DNA of 64,000 nt from Sycobia sp. Sy_11 (GCA_018907035.1 JACCIC010000094.1:62001-126000); one strand, 5' to 3'. Counted from the stretch's first letter, positions 35,827-49,350 are shown. Numbers and translations: made by a program. The notes: generated by a model not told the origin, from the sequence alone.

Positions 35827-36020
35827 CAGCTAATATATTCTTATTTCAGATTAGTCTACGAGGCTGATTTTAAACAAGGACAGTCTGACTGTCATTATAA
35901 TTTTCAATTAATTATATATTAATGTGTATTAATATTGATATAAATATATATTGATATTATTATGTATTAATTTTAATTTATTTAACTGGACTGTAAGACC
36001 AATATAAATATTTGATAATG
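35827..36020 (+). repeat. Right flank of the Penelope-like element
   Basis: Reverse complement of 33474-33666 over about 190 bp with scattered changes. Together the two arms enclose the Penelope relic, mariner copy B and the hammerhead-like motif. Confidence 0.8.
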
Positions 36021-36123
36021 GATTGATGCCATCGATTATAAATATTTTATATAGCATTATAAATGTTATAATTTTATTTACATCAATAAAAATGTGAATA
36101 GTAATTCAATTATTTATAAAATT

Positions 36124-36133
36124 ACCTTTTATT

Positions 36134-36136
<3 letters not shown>
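36124..36136. repeat. Target-site duplication of the LINE (right half at 41614-41626)
   Basis: ACCTTTTATTAGT occurs here directly before the poly(T) run and again, identical, at 41614-41626 just outside the other end of the element. Confidence 0.92.
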
Positions 36137-36186
<50 letters not shown>

Positions 36187-36309
36187 CTTTGTCAACCCTG
36201 TGAAGGATTATTTAGCTACATTTAGAATATAATTACAGACTTTCGTGTGTTACATATACATTATATATATTCATGTGTTATGATACATGATTTCCTTTAC
36301 ATTTTTTTT

Positions 36310-39300
36310 TTAAAGATTTAAATCGCATTTTTTTAAAAATTTACATAATATTTTACATGTACTTGGTGACGACAGTAATAAGCGACTTTTCGAAGGGAGA
36401 AACATGTTTTTATTACTTAGCATATGTATTAATTCCTCTCGCTGTTCATCGTATTTTGGGCATTGCCGAATTATATGATCCAGATCCTCATATTGATCAC
36501 CGCATGAGCAATGTGAATTTTTTACTACCCTTATTCGAACAAGTGACGCAGCTGCATTGTAGTGATTCGATCTGCATCGATTTATCGAAACTATGAATTT
36601 TTGGCTAAGCTTGATATTTTGATACCACGGAGTACTGTTTTTATTGTAAAAATATTGAAAATATTCTTTGCCTTTTTCTTGGCCCTGTTGCACTACAATA
36701 CGATCTGTATTTTCTTTTGCTTGCTGTTTGAATTTATATCGGCAGTCTATAAATGGAATTATGTATATATTTTCAGGCTCCTGACAAGCGGCTGATTTAG
36801 CTAAACCATCAACCTTTTCATTTTCTTCAATCCCTTTATGCGCTGGAATCCATATTAGTTTTAATTTTTTATTGTTTTTACACTTTTTTCGAAAATGAAG
36901 TATTTTTTGCTTTATCTTATATATTATATCTGGTGTTTTAATATTAATTTTATTTGAATTTAATTTCATTAGCACGCTAAGGGAGTCAGTGAAAATGAGA
37001 ATGTTGCGATCTATATTTTTTAATGCTATTTCTAGCGCATCGTTAAGAGCTATGCTCTCCGCCGTAAAAATAGATATTTCTTTATACAAGCCTCGTTTGA
37101 TGTATTTGTTTATATTTTCACTCAGACAGGCTGAGCCAACTGATGGTGCATCTTTCATTTTACTTCCATCGGTAAAAATGGCTATGGCATTTTCGTTTGA
37201 TATTAACTTCTGCAGTTCTGAGTTTGGATTTTTATGGTTTTGAAGTCGAACTCCTAGTTCTGTTTCATATTGAATTGGTGTTGTTAATGTTTCATAATCT
37301 GTTTGGTATATGCTGTATTTCTCGTGAGAGTCCAAGAACTGAACATGGGGGAGAATTTCATCTATACAGCTGCGTAAAATGCTCCTGTTTTCTTTTGCAG
37401 TGTTAACATTTCTGTTATGGATTTTATGTACAGTTTTTGTTATTAATAAGTTTGAGTTTGATAAGATTTTCGATAAGTAGCTTAAACATAAATATTTAGC
37501 TCTGTTTTGTAAGAGCATTAGTTTGGATTCCGCAATTAGAATATTTGTCGGTGTGCTAAGACGATATCCTAGTGCGTATCTAACTGCTTGATATTGAATT
37601 TTCTAAATTTTATTTAGAGATTTTTTTGCTTGGGGAAAATATATAAAGCAGCAAAAGTCTATTATTGCGCGTATATAAGCCTTATAAAGGATGAGCAGAG
37701 TGCTTGGATACGCCCCCACCAAGTTCCTCTGAGATACTTTATTATTATTATTGCGTGTGAACACCTATTTTTGACTAAATCTAAATGTTTTGAAAACGTT
37801 AATCTACAATCGAAAGTTACTCCCAAATATCGTACGCTTTCACAGCTTTTAATACGAATTTCTTCAATTTCAATTTCTGTAGATAGATTTTTTCTGTATT
37901 TGCTAAAATGTAGAAGGACTGTTTTATGTGGTGCGAGTTGAAGGCCTATATCTTCTAAATTATTTTTAATAGTTTTTATTGTCTTTTGCATAAGTTTTTT
38001 ACTAGACTCAATAGATTTTCGTTTTGTGATAATAGATATATCGTCGGCAAATTGAGATATGGATGCGCTTTTAGGTACGTTTTTTGTTATTTCAGCTGTA
38101 TATATTATAAATAATAACGGACTGAGTACTCCTTCTTGAGGAACTCCCTTGTATGATACCCGATAAGATTGTTCATTTACCTCTGTTGATATACGTCTCT
38201 CATAAGTCAGAAATTTCACTAATTTTATTATTTGTATGGGACAGTTATATTTAGCAAGTTTGTTCAATAGTATATCACAGTTTACATTATCGAAGGCGCT
38301 ACTAATGTCTATAAACGAACCCAACACATTTTGTTTTTTTGCCAGTCCTTCTTCTATTTCTAATGTTAAGTATGAAGTGTTATCAGTGCAAGATTGTCCT
38401 TTACGAAATCCTGTTTGTGTTCCTGGGATTAAATTATTTGTTTCAAAGTACCATTGCATGCTATTTTTAATAATTGTCTCAAATAGTTTGCACGTACAGG
38501 AGGTGAAACTGATCGGTCTGTAATTTCTTCCGTCTGTTTTAGGGATAAAATGTATAAAACTGAACGACCAAGTTTCTGGAAACACACTTAACAAATATAT
38601 TTCATTAAATATATCAAGAAGCAATAGCTTATATTTAGTAGGTAAAGTTTTAAGAATGTAATAGTCGATATGATCCGGTCCGGGAGAGGCTTTTACTTTT
38701 TTGCAAGAGAGAGCTATATTAAATTCTGCAAAATTTATTAAACCACTTAAAAATTTGTTTTCATTGCATAGCGGAGTCGAATTTGGATCTGTAGGAACCC
38801 AATCAGGGCTAATTTTATTTAAGGCTTCTTTTAACTTTTCCTTTTTCTCGGGATTAAATTCTGCAGAACAATTTATTTTAACAAATTTATTTTTATAAAT
38901 TTTAGTTACATTCCATACGCGTGTACTGTTTTGTAAGTGATTTATTGTTTGCACGAATTGTTTATAACTTTCTTTTTCTTTTTTTTACATATTTTTTTTA
39001 GCTTCAGCTGTTCGTTTTTTATATAGAATAAAGTCATCTCAGCTTTTCGACCATTCCCATTTTTTTAGTGCTGCCTTTCTTAGCCGAATTGCTTTATCGC
39101 AGTCGGAATCCCACCATGCAACTGGATTTGAATTTTTCTTTGTAAATTGTTTCGATTTATTTTTTGGTGTATTTAATGTAATACCTGTTTTAATGACATT
39201 AAAAAATCGCTCATATTTTACATTTGTAGGCGCATTACAGTATTCTTCGCTTAAAAAATATAAATACTGATTTTCAAGAAATTCTAGTACTGCTTGCCAA

Positions 39301-40040
39301 TTTGTTCGAACAGAGTGTATTTTAAACGACTTTTTTCTATAGAAATGTTTATTTATTGCAATAGTAGAAAGAACCGGATAATGATCCGATCCGTATGTAT
39401 CATCATATGCTTTAGTGATTATTTTATCTGCTAAATTCATAGAAGTTATTATTAGATCTAGGTTTGTTTTTATGCCATGCGAGTGATCTATATGAGTAAG
39501 TGAATCCGTATTGCTTACGTACATATTTTTATTTTGAATTGCTTCTAAAAGTATTTTACCGCTGACATCAGTTTTTGCACAATTCCAGAAGGTGTGATGG
39601 GCATTGAAGTCGCCTAAAAGTATTGTGTGAGTATCCTTTTCGATATTTTTCATTAGTATGTTAGATTCCAGTTCTGTGAGAGCTCGTCCTGGAGGTCTAT
39701 AACAGACTACAAGATTTAATTGCGGTGTACTATTTTGGATTTTTAGTTTAATTATTTCCATGTTATTATCTTGGTGTAAAATATTTCCATTTACTAAGTC
39801 TTGTATACTAATTTCAATTTTTTTCTTAACTGCCACCAAGATTCCGCCTCCTCGGCCAATTGGCCTGTCTTTGCGAATAATTTTATAACCAGGAATGTCA
39901 AACTTCTGTGAGCTCGGGGTTAGCCAAGTTTCGGTGCAAACAAAAATATCAATACCGTCTAATATTGTTACTAAATCTTTTCTTTGAGTTATACTTCTGG
40001 CATTCCATAGCATAATATTAATATTACTTTTGTTATCCAT
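36310..40040 (-). pseudogene. LINE ORF2: endonuclease, reverse transcriptase and RNase H, with stops and frameshifts
   Basis: Starts at the ATG at 40040 (MDNKSNINIMLWNARS). The endonuclease motifs are all present: WNAR, CTETWL, GDFNAH, SDHYPV. The RT (38954-37662) has FIDISSAFDNV, GVPQEGVLSPLLF and the active site FADD. RNase H (37518-36310) has its acidic residues in FTDGSK, TAES, FTDSLS and KVDGLAK, then a C-terminal HCSCG...H...C cluster. ORF2 nicks the target and copies RNA into DNA. Lesions: in-frame TGA at 39039-39041 and TAA near 38990 between endonuclease and RT, a frameshift at a G-run near 37715, and a TAG near 37602. The rest is well preserved, so inactivation is recent on the scale of the other relics. 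Confidence 0.9.
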
Positions 40041-40112
40041 TTTAGTGTTTTTTTTCGTTTTGTTTTGTTTTGTTTTGTTTTTTTTTTGTTTTCACTGCGA
40101 ACGATTGGAAAA

Positions 40113-41444
40113 TTAAGAAATTGTGCTTTCACTTTCTGTGCTAATATAATCAATGTCTGTATCAGTGTTTGTTTCCGTAGTCACTTCATTTTTTTTAAGT
40201 TTATTTTTTATTTTAGTTAGTTTAATTTTCTGTTTTTTATTTTTTATTATGAGATACAAACTTTCAATTAATTTTATTAGTAAAGTAGTGTCTGATGTTA
40301 GTTTCTCTGCTTCCTTAACAATATTTGCGTTTTCGTAGCTTTTCTTAATAAATTTTGTGAAATTTTCTTGACTGATCATTTTATATGTATTTTCATTGAA
40401 TATTTCACATGCTGATTGTATTTCTGTTTCGATAAAGTTGGTTTCCTTTTCTATTTCGGGTTTAGTTTCGGTTTTACGTTTTTTTGCTCTACCTTTTAAA
40501 GGTATTTTAAACTCCTTATTTTCTTCAATAACTTCTAATTTCTGTAATTCCTTGATTTCTTGTTTCTCTTTTATTATTATTCCTTTTTCTAGATTTTCGT
40601 CCTGAATTTCAATAGATTTTTCTGATGATGAATCGGAAAGTGGTCTCTTATATCTTTTGTTTTCATTTTGTACATTCTTAGGTTCATCTTCTGTATTTTG
40701 TTCTGTCATTATAGAGTTTTCATTATTTACCTCTTGCGCAGAATTCTGAGAATTGTTACTAGCTATCGGGCACGATTTAGCTATATGTCCAGTTTGTTTA
40801 CATAGGAAACATGACGTTGAGTCCGTGGAGAGGTATGCCCAGTATGTCGTATTGTCGTGCGATAGCTGAACTGTTTCAGGCAGATATTTTTCTTCTTCCT
40901 CTTTAATATAGAACTGTCGTCTGAAAGACAAAATAGTTGCCCTCCCTGGCTTAGTTAGTACAGCACGAATATGATTGATTGCCGATAAAATAGTTATGCC
41001 CCTATTTTTCAAGGCTTCTACAATCGTTTCGTTTGGTATACTGGGGCTGACATTCGATATAACTACTCTTTTCTTATTATTAATTAACAGTCTAATAGAT
41101 AGTACATAATTTTTTATATAGACTTTTTTGTTTTTAAGTGCTTCTACAGATTGTTTATTGTTTAAGTAGATGCAAACTCTACCCCCAGAAATTTTAGAAA
41201 TGAACTTTATGTTGCTTATATCTGTCAAATTTTCCATACCATCTGTGTAGTCATCTAAGGTTAGTCCTTCCATCGAATCTATGATTATGGCATCTTCTCT
41301 TTTTGGTAACATAGCGTTGGCGTATGATATCTGTGATGGTTTCGAGTCTTGCGTCATGTTTTTTAAACTTAAAGAATTTTTTTCGTAGTGGGAAAATTGT
41401 GTCTTAGAATTACTCTGTATGAAGCCTCCACTTTCCGATGCCAT
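40113..41444 (-). CDS. LINE ORF1 protein (RNA-binding, zinc knuckle), intact
   Basis: An open frame of 443 codons starting MASESGGFIQSNSK. Residues about 95-170 are compatible with an RNA-binding fold. A single zinc knuckle CFLCKQTGHIAKSC (CX2CX4HX4C) lies at about residues 210-225. The C-terminal half is very rich in E and K with likely coiled-coil stretches. ORF1 proteins of this group coat the element RNA. The start is the first ATG after the 5' UTR. It stops 72 bp before ORF2. Unlike ORF2 it has no lesion. Confidence 0.85.
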   Translation of the reverse strand: MASESGGFIQSNSKTQFSHYEKNSLSLKNMTQDSKPSQISYANAMLPKREDAIIIDSMEGLTLDDYTDGMENLTDISNIKFISKISGGRVCIYLNNKQSVEALKNKKVYIKNYVLSIRLLINNKKRVVISNVSPSIPNETIVEALKNRGITILSAINHIRAVLTKPGRATILSFRRQFYIKEEEEKYLPETVQLSHDNTTYWAYLSTDSTSCFLCKQTGHIAKSCPIASNNSQNSAQEVNNENSIMTEQNTEDEPKNVQNENKRYKRPLSDSSSEKSIEIQDENLEKGIIIKEKQEIKELQKLEVIEENKEFKIPLKGRAKKRKTETKPEIEKETNFIETEIQSACEIFNENTYKMISQENFTKFIKKSYENANIVKEAEKLTSDTTLLIKLIESLYLIIKNKKQKIKLTKIKNKLKKNEVTTETNTDTDIDYISTESESTIS

Positions 41445-41626
41445 ATCGCTGCTACTGCAGTTAGAGCTGCAAGGCGATTTGATTACTTTTCACTTAACAC
41501 ACAACTTAACTAGTAGTTTACTTAAGAAACGGTATAGAAATCGTACTAACTTATAACGCGACAGGAGCAAAACAAAAACATGTCTGCTCGCGACGGCGAT
41601 ACAAATCGAACTCACCTTTTATTAGT

Positions 41627-44600
41627 AATATTCCATTTTTCATTATTTGAGTACCACTTTCATTAAATACAATAGATCAAATAATAAAATGATTTATTTT
41701 AGATGAATGTAATCTTTTTTATCAAAAAGTAATTTTGCTTATTGACAACACAAGTAAGCATAATAAGCGTTAGGAATGGATATTCGATTCTAAGCTAATT
41801 AATTTAACACCATCGACCATTTGTTTATTATTTATTTAATTTTCAAATTTTTTCAAGTAAAAAATTTTTTAAAATTATGTTTATTAAACATTTCAATTAA
41901 AATTTATATTTGTCCGTATGCCATAAATTTACTATATAAGAATATAATAGAATCAAAACGAAATGTATTTTTGTAACTGGCTGTAGATGCTTTTAATATT
42001 CTCGTATGATTATTTCATCTATTGAATTTCACTGTTGCCTATACATAGCGAAAAATGATCGCCCTTTTTGTATAATATCGTATTTTTTTCTTTATCTTTT
42101 TCCTAATTTTCTGTTCCTCAAGTAACTTGACTTACAGACGCCGTGAAAAGACTTCAAGTTCCAGTTCTGGTATTCATTAGTAACAACTGTTAATTTCTTA
42201 TACTGTGTATCTTTTTCGAAGATTTAAAAATTGTATAAGGTATATTTTACTACTTTTAGTTTTCCGTTAAGAATATATACCAATTATTCCAAACAAAGAT
42301 ATTTATCCTGAAAGCGATTTAAATGCGTAATTGATATTCAACAAAATAATTAATTTTTTTGAAAAGTTATCAGGAGTATATGTTTAAAAAATATCAATAA
42401 AAAATAATAATGTTTTAACTATTTGTAAAAAATTATTATTCATAACAACAGAAAGAATAACTTTTCTCTAATTGTCTCATGCAAAATTTGGAATGCATCA
42501 CTAATATAATTTACGTAACAATAAAAGTGTTAGGAATGTGTAAAAATGTGGGCAAATAAACAGAATGCTCGTCTGAGGAGACTTTGAAATTTTCCTAATT
42601 TTTGAAGGTTTTTCTAATAGCAACAACGATGTAACGAGGGCGCCGAAATTCCAATATAATCGGGATAAACACTATAAAACTAAAATTAATAGACGCTTAA
42701 TAATTTGACTTAATAACTTCATAACTTATTAAGGAATTTATGTAAAAAGGTTCGCTTTAAAGATTTAAGACAAAAGAAACTGGAGAAAATTATTCGGCAA
42801 ATTGATAAATTAACCGAGGCTGGATTGCATACAATTGAAAATATTTTGTAGATAAGATGGATTAAGGACATAATGTAGAAATATTTAATAAAAATTAACT
42901 TTTAGAATTATTTAAATAATAATTTTTATATTAAATCTCTTTCCAGTACTTAAAACTGACATATTTCAGAAGCTCGAATCAACGAAACTATATTACATAT
43001 CTTTATTTTCTGCTGTTTTTAGAAATAAACTTTCAATGAAAAATTTGATAATAATTATTAGCTATATCTATACAGTTTTCATGATTATCAGTAAAGGATT
43101 CAGATAATTTTTTGCAGAGACCATTAAAGCTTTTCGTTAAGCTGGGAAAATATTTTTATGTCTACATACGAATTTAATTTCAAATATTGCAATTCATGCT
43201 GGTTTTACGAATTTAATATTTTTATTTATAATGTAACATGTTATTTTTACACATACTTTTTGAAATAAATATATATTAAAATTATAGAATATGATTAAAT
43301 AAATAATGTATAAACATTAAAAATAAGTATTAGATTATTTCATAAGAATATTTTTCGATAGATCAATATCTTTATATTCTTATGTATTGTCAAAAATGCG
43401 TATCTAATCAGTCTTTCTAAAGGGTCTAAGTAATACTTTGAGATTTTTAATAGAGAATAACATGGCTTTGGGCTAATATTCAATATGACTAAGGATTAAA
43501 AATTCAGAGAAACATCAATCTATGTATAAATATATGGATCACAATCATTTAACTAAATATGCGGAAATTTATGAAAAATTGTCTTTGTTATTACGACACT
43601 TAATATCCCATTTTTCAAGTTATACTTAATTTATTTTTCACTATTTTTTAATAGTTATTTAAAAAATCTAAATATTTTTTAACTAATTTCTGAATTACTT
43701 CGAACTCATGGCAGGATTCTTTAGTAAGAAATAAAAGTGAAAAATTAGCTCAGTTCATGTGTTTTTTAATGTCCATAGTGAATTATTTTGCGAAATATGA
43801 TCTAAATATTAAAAATATACCTATTGATTTAATACCTCACCCCCTTGAATCCTCGTTCGATTATATGAATCTTTAATTTTTTTACTATAATTCCTTGCTT
43901 TAAAATCAGGATATTTAATAATTATTTTTAAATTTTCAGTGGATTCAAAAAACTTATTATTTGCTATAAATAAAAATTTTCTTCTAAACATATACTCAAT
44001 ACTGATTGAATTCCATATTATAAACTTAGATTAATAAACATTTCTCAGCTTAAAAATTTTAATTTAGAATGTAATCCAACAATATATATGTATAATTTAA
44101 GGAAAGTACACTATCATATATAGTTTTATAAAAAAATTATTTATACATGTATTTTTTCAGTTAATCTATGACTTCAACATTTATGTTTTGGTTATACTTC
44201 ACTAAATCGTCACTTGAGAATAAAATTATGTTGAATTCAAATAGATTCTCAGATCAAGCTTTCAAGGAATCAGATTCTAACTAAAACATTTTATTACTAT
44301 TTGTGAGCATGTAAAATCAAATACCGTGAAAACCACAAAATTTTACGAACATTTTACGAACTTCCTCTTGGCGTTATACAAAATTGTGCATGTTTGTATA
44401 TATTCGTTTATATATATGGTAGTCTGTTTTTATTTTTGCGCCTTTTTGAAAATATTTCTACAGAAAGAAACTTTACATTTTCTTTATATTGAAAAGCTTT
44501 TCTGAGATATTAACTTAATCATATAGTATGAAAAATATAGTTGTGATAATTAAACATAGTTCCATTTCTGGTAATATATAATTTTTTTCCTCCAAAAAAT

Positions 44601-44999
44601 TATCCTCATATTATTTATTAACCTAACCTAATGGATATTTTTTTATCATCGTCAGGATTTCAAGTTAAAATCAATATAGATAATAAGTAATTGTATGATT
44701 ATTGATTATTTTTCGTGAAAATAAACTTTTCTCAGACTTCAAAAGTGAATTGCTTTTTTTTTATTGATATTTATCCACTAATTTCTCGTTAAATATTTTT
44801 TACATAGTAAGGATATATTATTGGACATCTAAGATTTTCAACAAAGATTCCAAGAAGATACGACAGTAAATCCATGCACAAAAACTAGTTCTCACATTGG
44901 AACATATTGAGGCCGCAGATCCGCAATTATCAAAATTCTACACGATGTCGTGCACGTATGTATAATAGCCATGTGTGCATATGAATTCAGAGTAGAAGC
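41627..44999. other. AT-rich intergenic DNA
   Basis: No gene, repeat family or RNA recognised in either strand. Confidence 0.6.
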
Positions 45000-45420
45000 G
45001 AGACGTGGCGAGAAAAACGGTTCACGAAAGAGCCCCGATAGGCATTTGGAAGAATTCCGGGAGATGGGGAATACGAGGAAAAGACGCTGTCTCCCCGACC
45101 CGAATACGTCTGGCTCGGGGGCACAATCTCCCGAACATCTTCTCTCTATGCTGGTAATGCCTCGCGCGAATTCCCGCGGCAGTGTATAGCGGACGCGGGC
45201 TTCCTCCGACTTCCAGTATTTTTCGTCCCTATCATTCTGCCTTTTCTCTCTCCCTATATTTGTGTATATATATACATATTCACATGCATATACATGTATA
45301 GTCGTAGAAAAGAAAGAACGCGCGCTTCTGCTTCCGTTACCCGCTCGCGCGTCGTTTTAGCTCGAGGGGGCCTTCGGTTTCATGATCAGCTGCACGATAT
45401 ATGGACTTGGACGACGTTCG
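45000..45420. other. GC- and CpG-rich patch
   Basis: Sequence such as CCCCGACCCGAATACGTCTG, GCGCGAATTCCCGCGGCAG and ACCCGCTCGCGCGTCG stands out from AT-rich flanks. A short frame (44950-45189) has no recognisable domain. It could be a regulatory patch or first exon; no TATA or matched splice sites were identified. Confidence 0.4.
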
Positions 45421-48400
45421 ATTAGTTTTTTCTCTACTAATTCTTTTTTTCTTCCATTTATTCGATTATGGAGTTGGATCCTGATTTCTTTGATTTTCGC
45501 TTTTTAAATTTTCGAATTTACGGTTTGACATTGTTCTTCGTTATTTTAATTTATTTCATTAATATTTAAAATTGGAATATTATATAAATATTTTTCAAAT
45601 TCTTGTTAATTAACCAGGAAAGAATTTTTTTAAAATATTAATTTAATTGTTATAATAACAACATTTTATTTATTATTTCTAAATTTAATTCAATTTAGAG
45701 TTCTCATCTGATAGCTAATCTTCTTGTTATATACATTTTTACTCTGTCTATTGAAATGGTATATTTCAACACTGGTATAGAATTTGCCTCATTAGATATG
45801 CCGAGGTGTGGAGACAAAGAGAGTGAGATTATTTCGTTGTTGTTATTTCGAAAGATATTTTTGGTGACAACAGCCGAAAAATCATCCCCAGTTGTGGTTC
45901 AATAGTTTATCAATAATTGATAAATAATCAATTTGCATACCACTGATGAATTATATTATTTTATAAACTTATAATAAAATACACGGGTTATTATTACTAT
46001 TACTTTATATCATATACGTGAAAGTATTTTGTTAAAATAAAGAAAGAAACGTGAAATAAGCAATATTAATCAATTTGATTCTTCATAATTTAAAGAAATT
46101 GATTTTTGTATTCTTATCTATCAATAAAATACAATTATAGTTTTACAAAGTCGAATAGAACAAAATATATCGGGCTATATTCTGGTGAAATCACATCAAA
46201 TGTTTTTTCTAGATTACACCAATTAGTATCGTTCAAGTACTATAAAATCGCCATATGATCATTTACTATTTCTTAGAGTGCAATAAAATAATTGCGCTTT
46301 TAATAATAAAATAAATGTGCTTTTTTCATAGCTTTTTATCATTTCATTAAATCATCATAAAAAGCTATTTTTAACCTGTAAATTTCATTTTTTAAAAGCA
46401 ATAATAAAAAAATTTAATCATCAAAATAGATACTAAAATATGTCTGGTGATATAAAAATTTACAAAATAGGTTATCCTTATTTTATTTTCGTCTCTAAAC
46501 CAAATATTTCTTAGGTATTAGAACTGGGTTTTCATTTATAGTTTACGAGGTACTTATGCATGCAAATAAAGTAATTATAATCAATAAATGATACCTATAA
46601 AGTATATTGAAAATATTGATATACTTCAATGTATTTTATATCATCTATTATTTTCATTTTGAATTTATCTATATAGATAGGAATTATGTAAGGGTGATTT
46701 TACTTATATTTTATTGATATACTTGAAAGCATTTTTATGATCTATTACAATTATTTTTATTTTGAAAAAAAAAAATATATATATATATGTAAGGTCGATT
46801 TTAATTATACTTTACAACAATATACACAAAAAACTATTTAATTTAAAAATGAATTTAATTAAAATTTATATGCAAACAAAACTTTTATAACTTTTATAAC
46901 AATAGATAATAACGATTCTTACAAATTTCAAACAATTTAAAATTATAGAAGATTTTTTAATTGTTTATAAGTACAGTTTAATTAATACAAACATGAGAAT
47001 TAATATTCACCATATGATTCATCTGACTTTTCTGTAATAACGTCTGTATCTTCTATCTATGGATCTTCAGCTGAATTTGCATAAGGTTGCAAAATCTGTT
47101 CCTCAATTATACTCTTTCCATTATGATTATCTGCCAATTCATTTAGTTCTTCTAAGATATTTAAATTATAATTATTTATGCTTGCATGTAAATCACTTTC
47201 TTATCATAATTTTCATGTAAGTGTGAAAATATCAACAGGTGTGGAAGCGTCTTGAAGGTAAGTGTTATTTTCTACTTTACTTACTTTCGTTATTTGCTTC
47301 AGTACACGATGCCTTTTCACGCGCTCTAAACTATTCGTACTGAAAAAAAGATTAATACAAACAATTATTACATATAAAATCTACAATAATAAATTATCTT
47401 ATTTTCGTACCATTTCTTACCCATCAAAAATGTTAACAGTTGTATTGATTTTCGATATCTATTCTTTAAACTTTTAGCTAACAGTTCAATTGACATAACT
47501 CTACCAGGGATACTGATATACCCGATTGATAATTCTACTTATTAGGTTGATAAGAAACATGGTAGAATAAAAAGTTGGAATGGTTCTGGAATATTTTCTC
47601 ATCATCATATTACTACGCTTATTATAAACTTTTTTATATAGACTTTTCTAGAGCATAAGAAAACGTAATAAAAATAGGAATGAACAATTCCTTATAGAAA
47701 TTTTTTTCATATTAAGAAGAAATTTAAATTAAGCAATTTATTCTAATTACAGATCGAATGAAAGCGAAATGGAGATAGAGAGGAGGATGGAACATAAAAT
47801 TAAAAGCAATATATAAAGGAAGAGTAGTTACGCAAAAAATATTACAGGCTCCCCTTTGCATTATTTGAACCAGGCCCTTATAGTATTGACAAGATTGACA
47901 ACAGTAGTAGCAAGAAGGAATAGTATAAATCATTCGAAAAAAAAAAATTAATAAATATACGTGTGCAAACTTCAATTTGTACGGCAGGAATAAATTATTT
48001 GAAGGAACTGCAGCTGTAACATACACACCTTTATTAAAAGTACTAGTTAGATTTTACTTGAAAATAACTGCATTAAAACCACCAACATTAGGTTAACTGC
48101 TTTTGTATGACTAGCCAGGTCATTTCGGACATCTTGTATCCGAGTATTACTGGTTTTCTATATATGAGCTTTATATCTTATATGGCTGTTGCGTTTTCAT
48201 TATATGGAGTGAAATATAGCATGCACACGTATTATGAATTTACACCACTCGTAATTATGCTTATTAAAAATTCTTAAAATAATTATTAAAAAACAAATGA
48301 TAATATAATTGAATAATTTTGAGAACATTTCACTAATTATGCAGAGCGCTTATTTAATCTAATGTTCTAAGAAAGTCCAAATTTAATTTAATAATTTAAT

Positions 48401-48559
48401 TATGAAATTAATGTTTTATAGACTTCAGAGCAAGTCCAATTTTAAAGACTCTAAAGCATGTATACAACCTAAGTGGCACTTTTCTTTTTACTAAGATTCC
48501 CCTCTCTATCTTAAGCCAAATAATGATTACGGTAACAATAAGGTCTATTCAAATGGAAG
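45421..48559. other. AT-rich intergenic DNA
   Basis: Nothing recognised. Frames at 47262-47477 and 47724-48026 lack any family content. Confidence 0.6.
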
Positions 48560-48800
48560 CCTCTGCATAATGAACAGAAACTGGAGCAACGCCGAGACAA
48601 CAAGAAGCTCCGGGGGATGTTCAGTTAATGCTCTTATGATTGGGCAGTGCTTCTTGCCTCCCTGCCCCTTCCTGTCGTCCCGCGAAGATTCCTTCCCCCT
48701 TTCCCCGACCTGTCTTATCAAGCCTTATCAGCAAAATCAGCTAACGACGTTGCTGACTGTCGTCACCGTTGCGCGATATTGAACGGAAAGCCCGCGGGTA
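48560..48800. promoter_or_regulatory. GC-rich patch with clustered GATA-type sites
   Basis: A locally GC-rich block contains TTATCA twice within 12 bp (TGTCTTATCAAGCCTTATCA at about 48711-48730) and GCGATAAAATATCTGG just downstream. GATA factors bind WGATAR (reverse TTATCW). Clustered sites in a conserved-looking patch suggest an enhancer, as inference only. Overlapping frames here (48570-48865) have no family match. Confidence 0.3.
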
Positions 48801-49350
48801 ATGCGATAAAATATCTGGCGACTAAGCGTTTATATTCCCTATTATTCCCTTGCACAAATGACTGAAATAGAAAGCAAAATTTCACTTTTTCGATTTCGTT
48901 TCTTAGCTCTTTTTATTATTGATAGTATTGGTATAATTCGAGTATTTTAATTACTTATAAGGCTTCTGCTATAAAAATAAGTAATGCAATATCTTTATCG
49001 TAACATTTAAATTAATCGATAGATATGATTTTTTTATTAAAGCTGCTTCCTTAATCCTTTAAGATAATATAGAAATGACATTTAGTTAGTTTTTTAGAAT
49101 CGGTTAATTTTTCAATTCACATTTGCAAAAAAAACTATTATTTTCTGTATTTAAATTTTCATTCATTTCATATTTCTTTGTGTCAATAAATGTTTGGGAA
49201 AAAAGACAACTATACTTTTTGTATTTTCTATTGTTTTTTTTTTTTTAATTATTTAACGTCGCTCTATTTATGCTTTCAAATACCAGTGCTAATCAGCGAC
49301 GATGTATTTGTAAACAAAGCACATGTAAATTATTACAGCGGTACTTGTGT
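48801..49350. other. AT-rich intergenic DNA
   Basis: Nothing recognised. Confidence 0.6.

Larger units (their letters stand above)
36137..41613 (-). mobile_element. Full-length RNase H-bearing LINE (I/R1/LOA-like)
   Basis: A non-LTR retrotransposon of 5,477 bp on the minus strand: 5' UTR of about 170 bp (from 41613), ORF1, a 72-bp gap rich in AAAAC repeats, ORF2 with endonuclease, RT and RNase H, a 126-bp 3' UTR and a poly(A) tail seen as T(36136-36183). A perfect 13-bp target-site duplication surrounds it. The presence of RNase H after RT excludes Jockey and CR1 and points to the I/R1/LOA group (established knowledge). The exact clade is not resolved. Confidence 0.92.

Noticed and set aside
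36989..38523. Several plus-strand frames across the RNase H LINE (36357-38898)
   Set aside because: Shadows of the minus-strand ORF2.
48570..48865. Two overlapping plus-strand frames in the GATA-rich patch, considered as an exon
   Set aside because: No domain, no splice-site pair, and the two frames are equally plausible. Treated as a regulatory patch instead.
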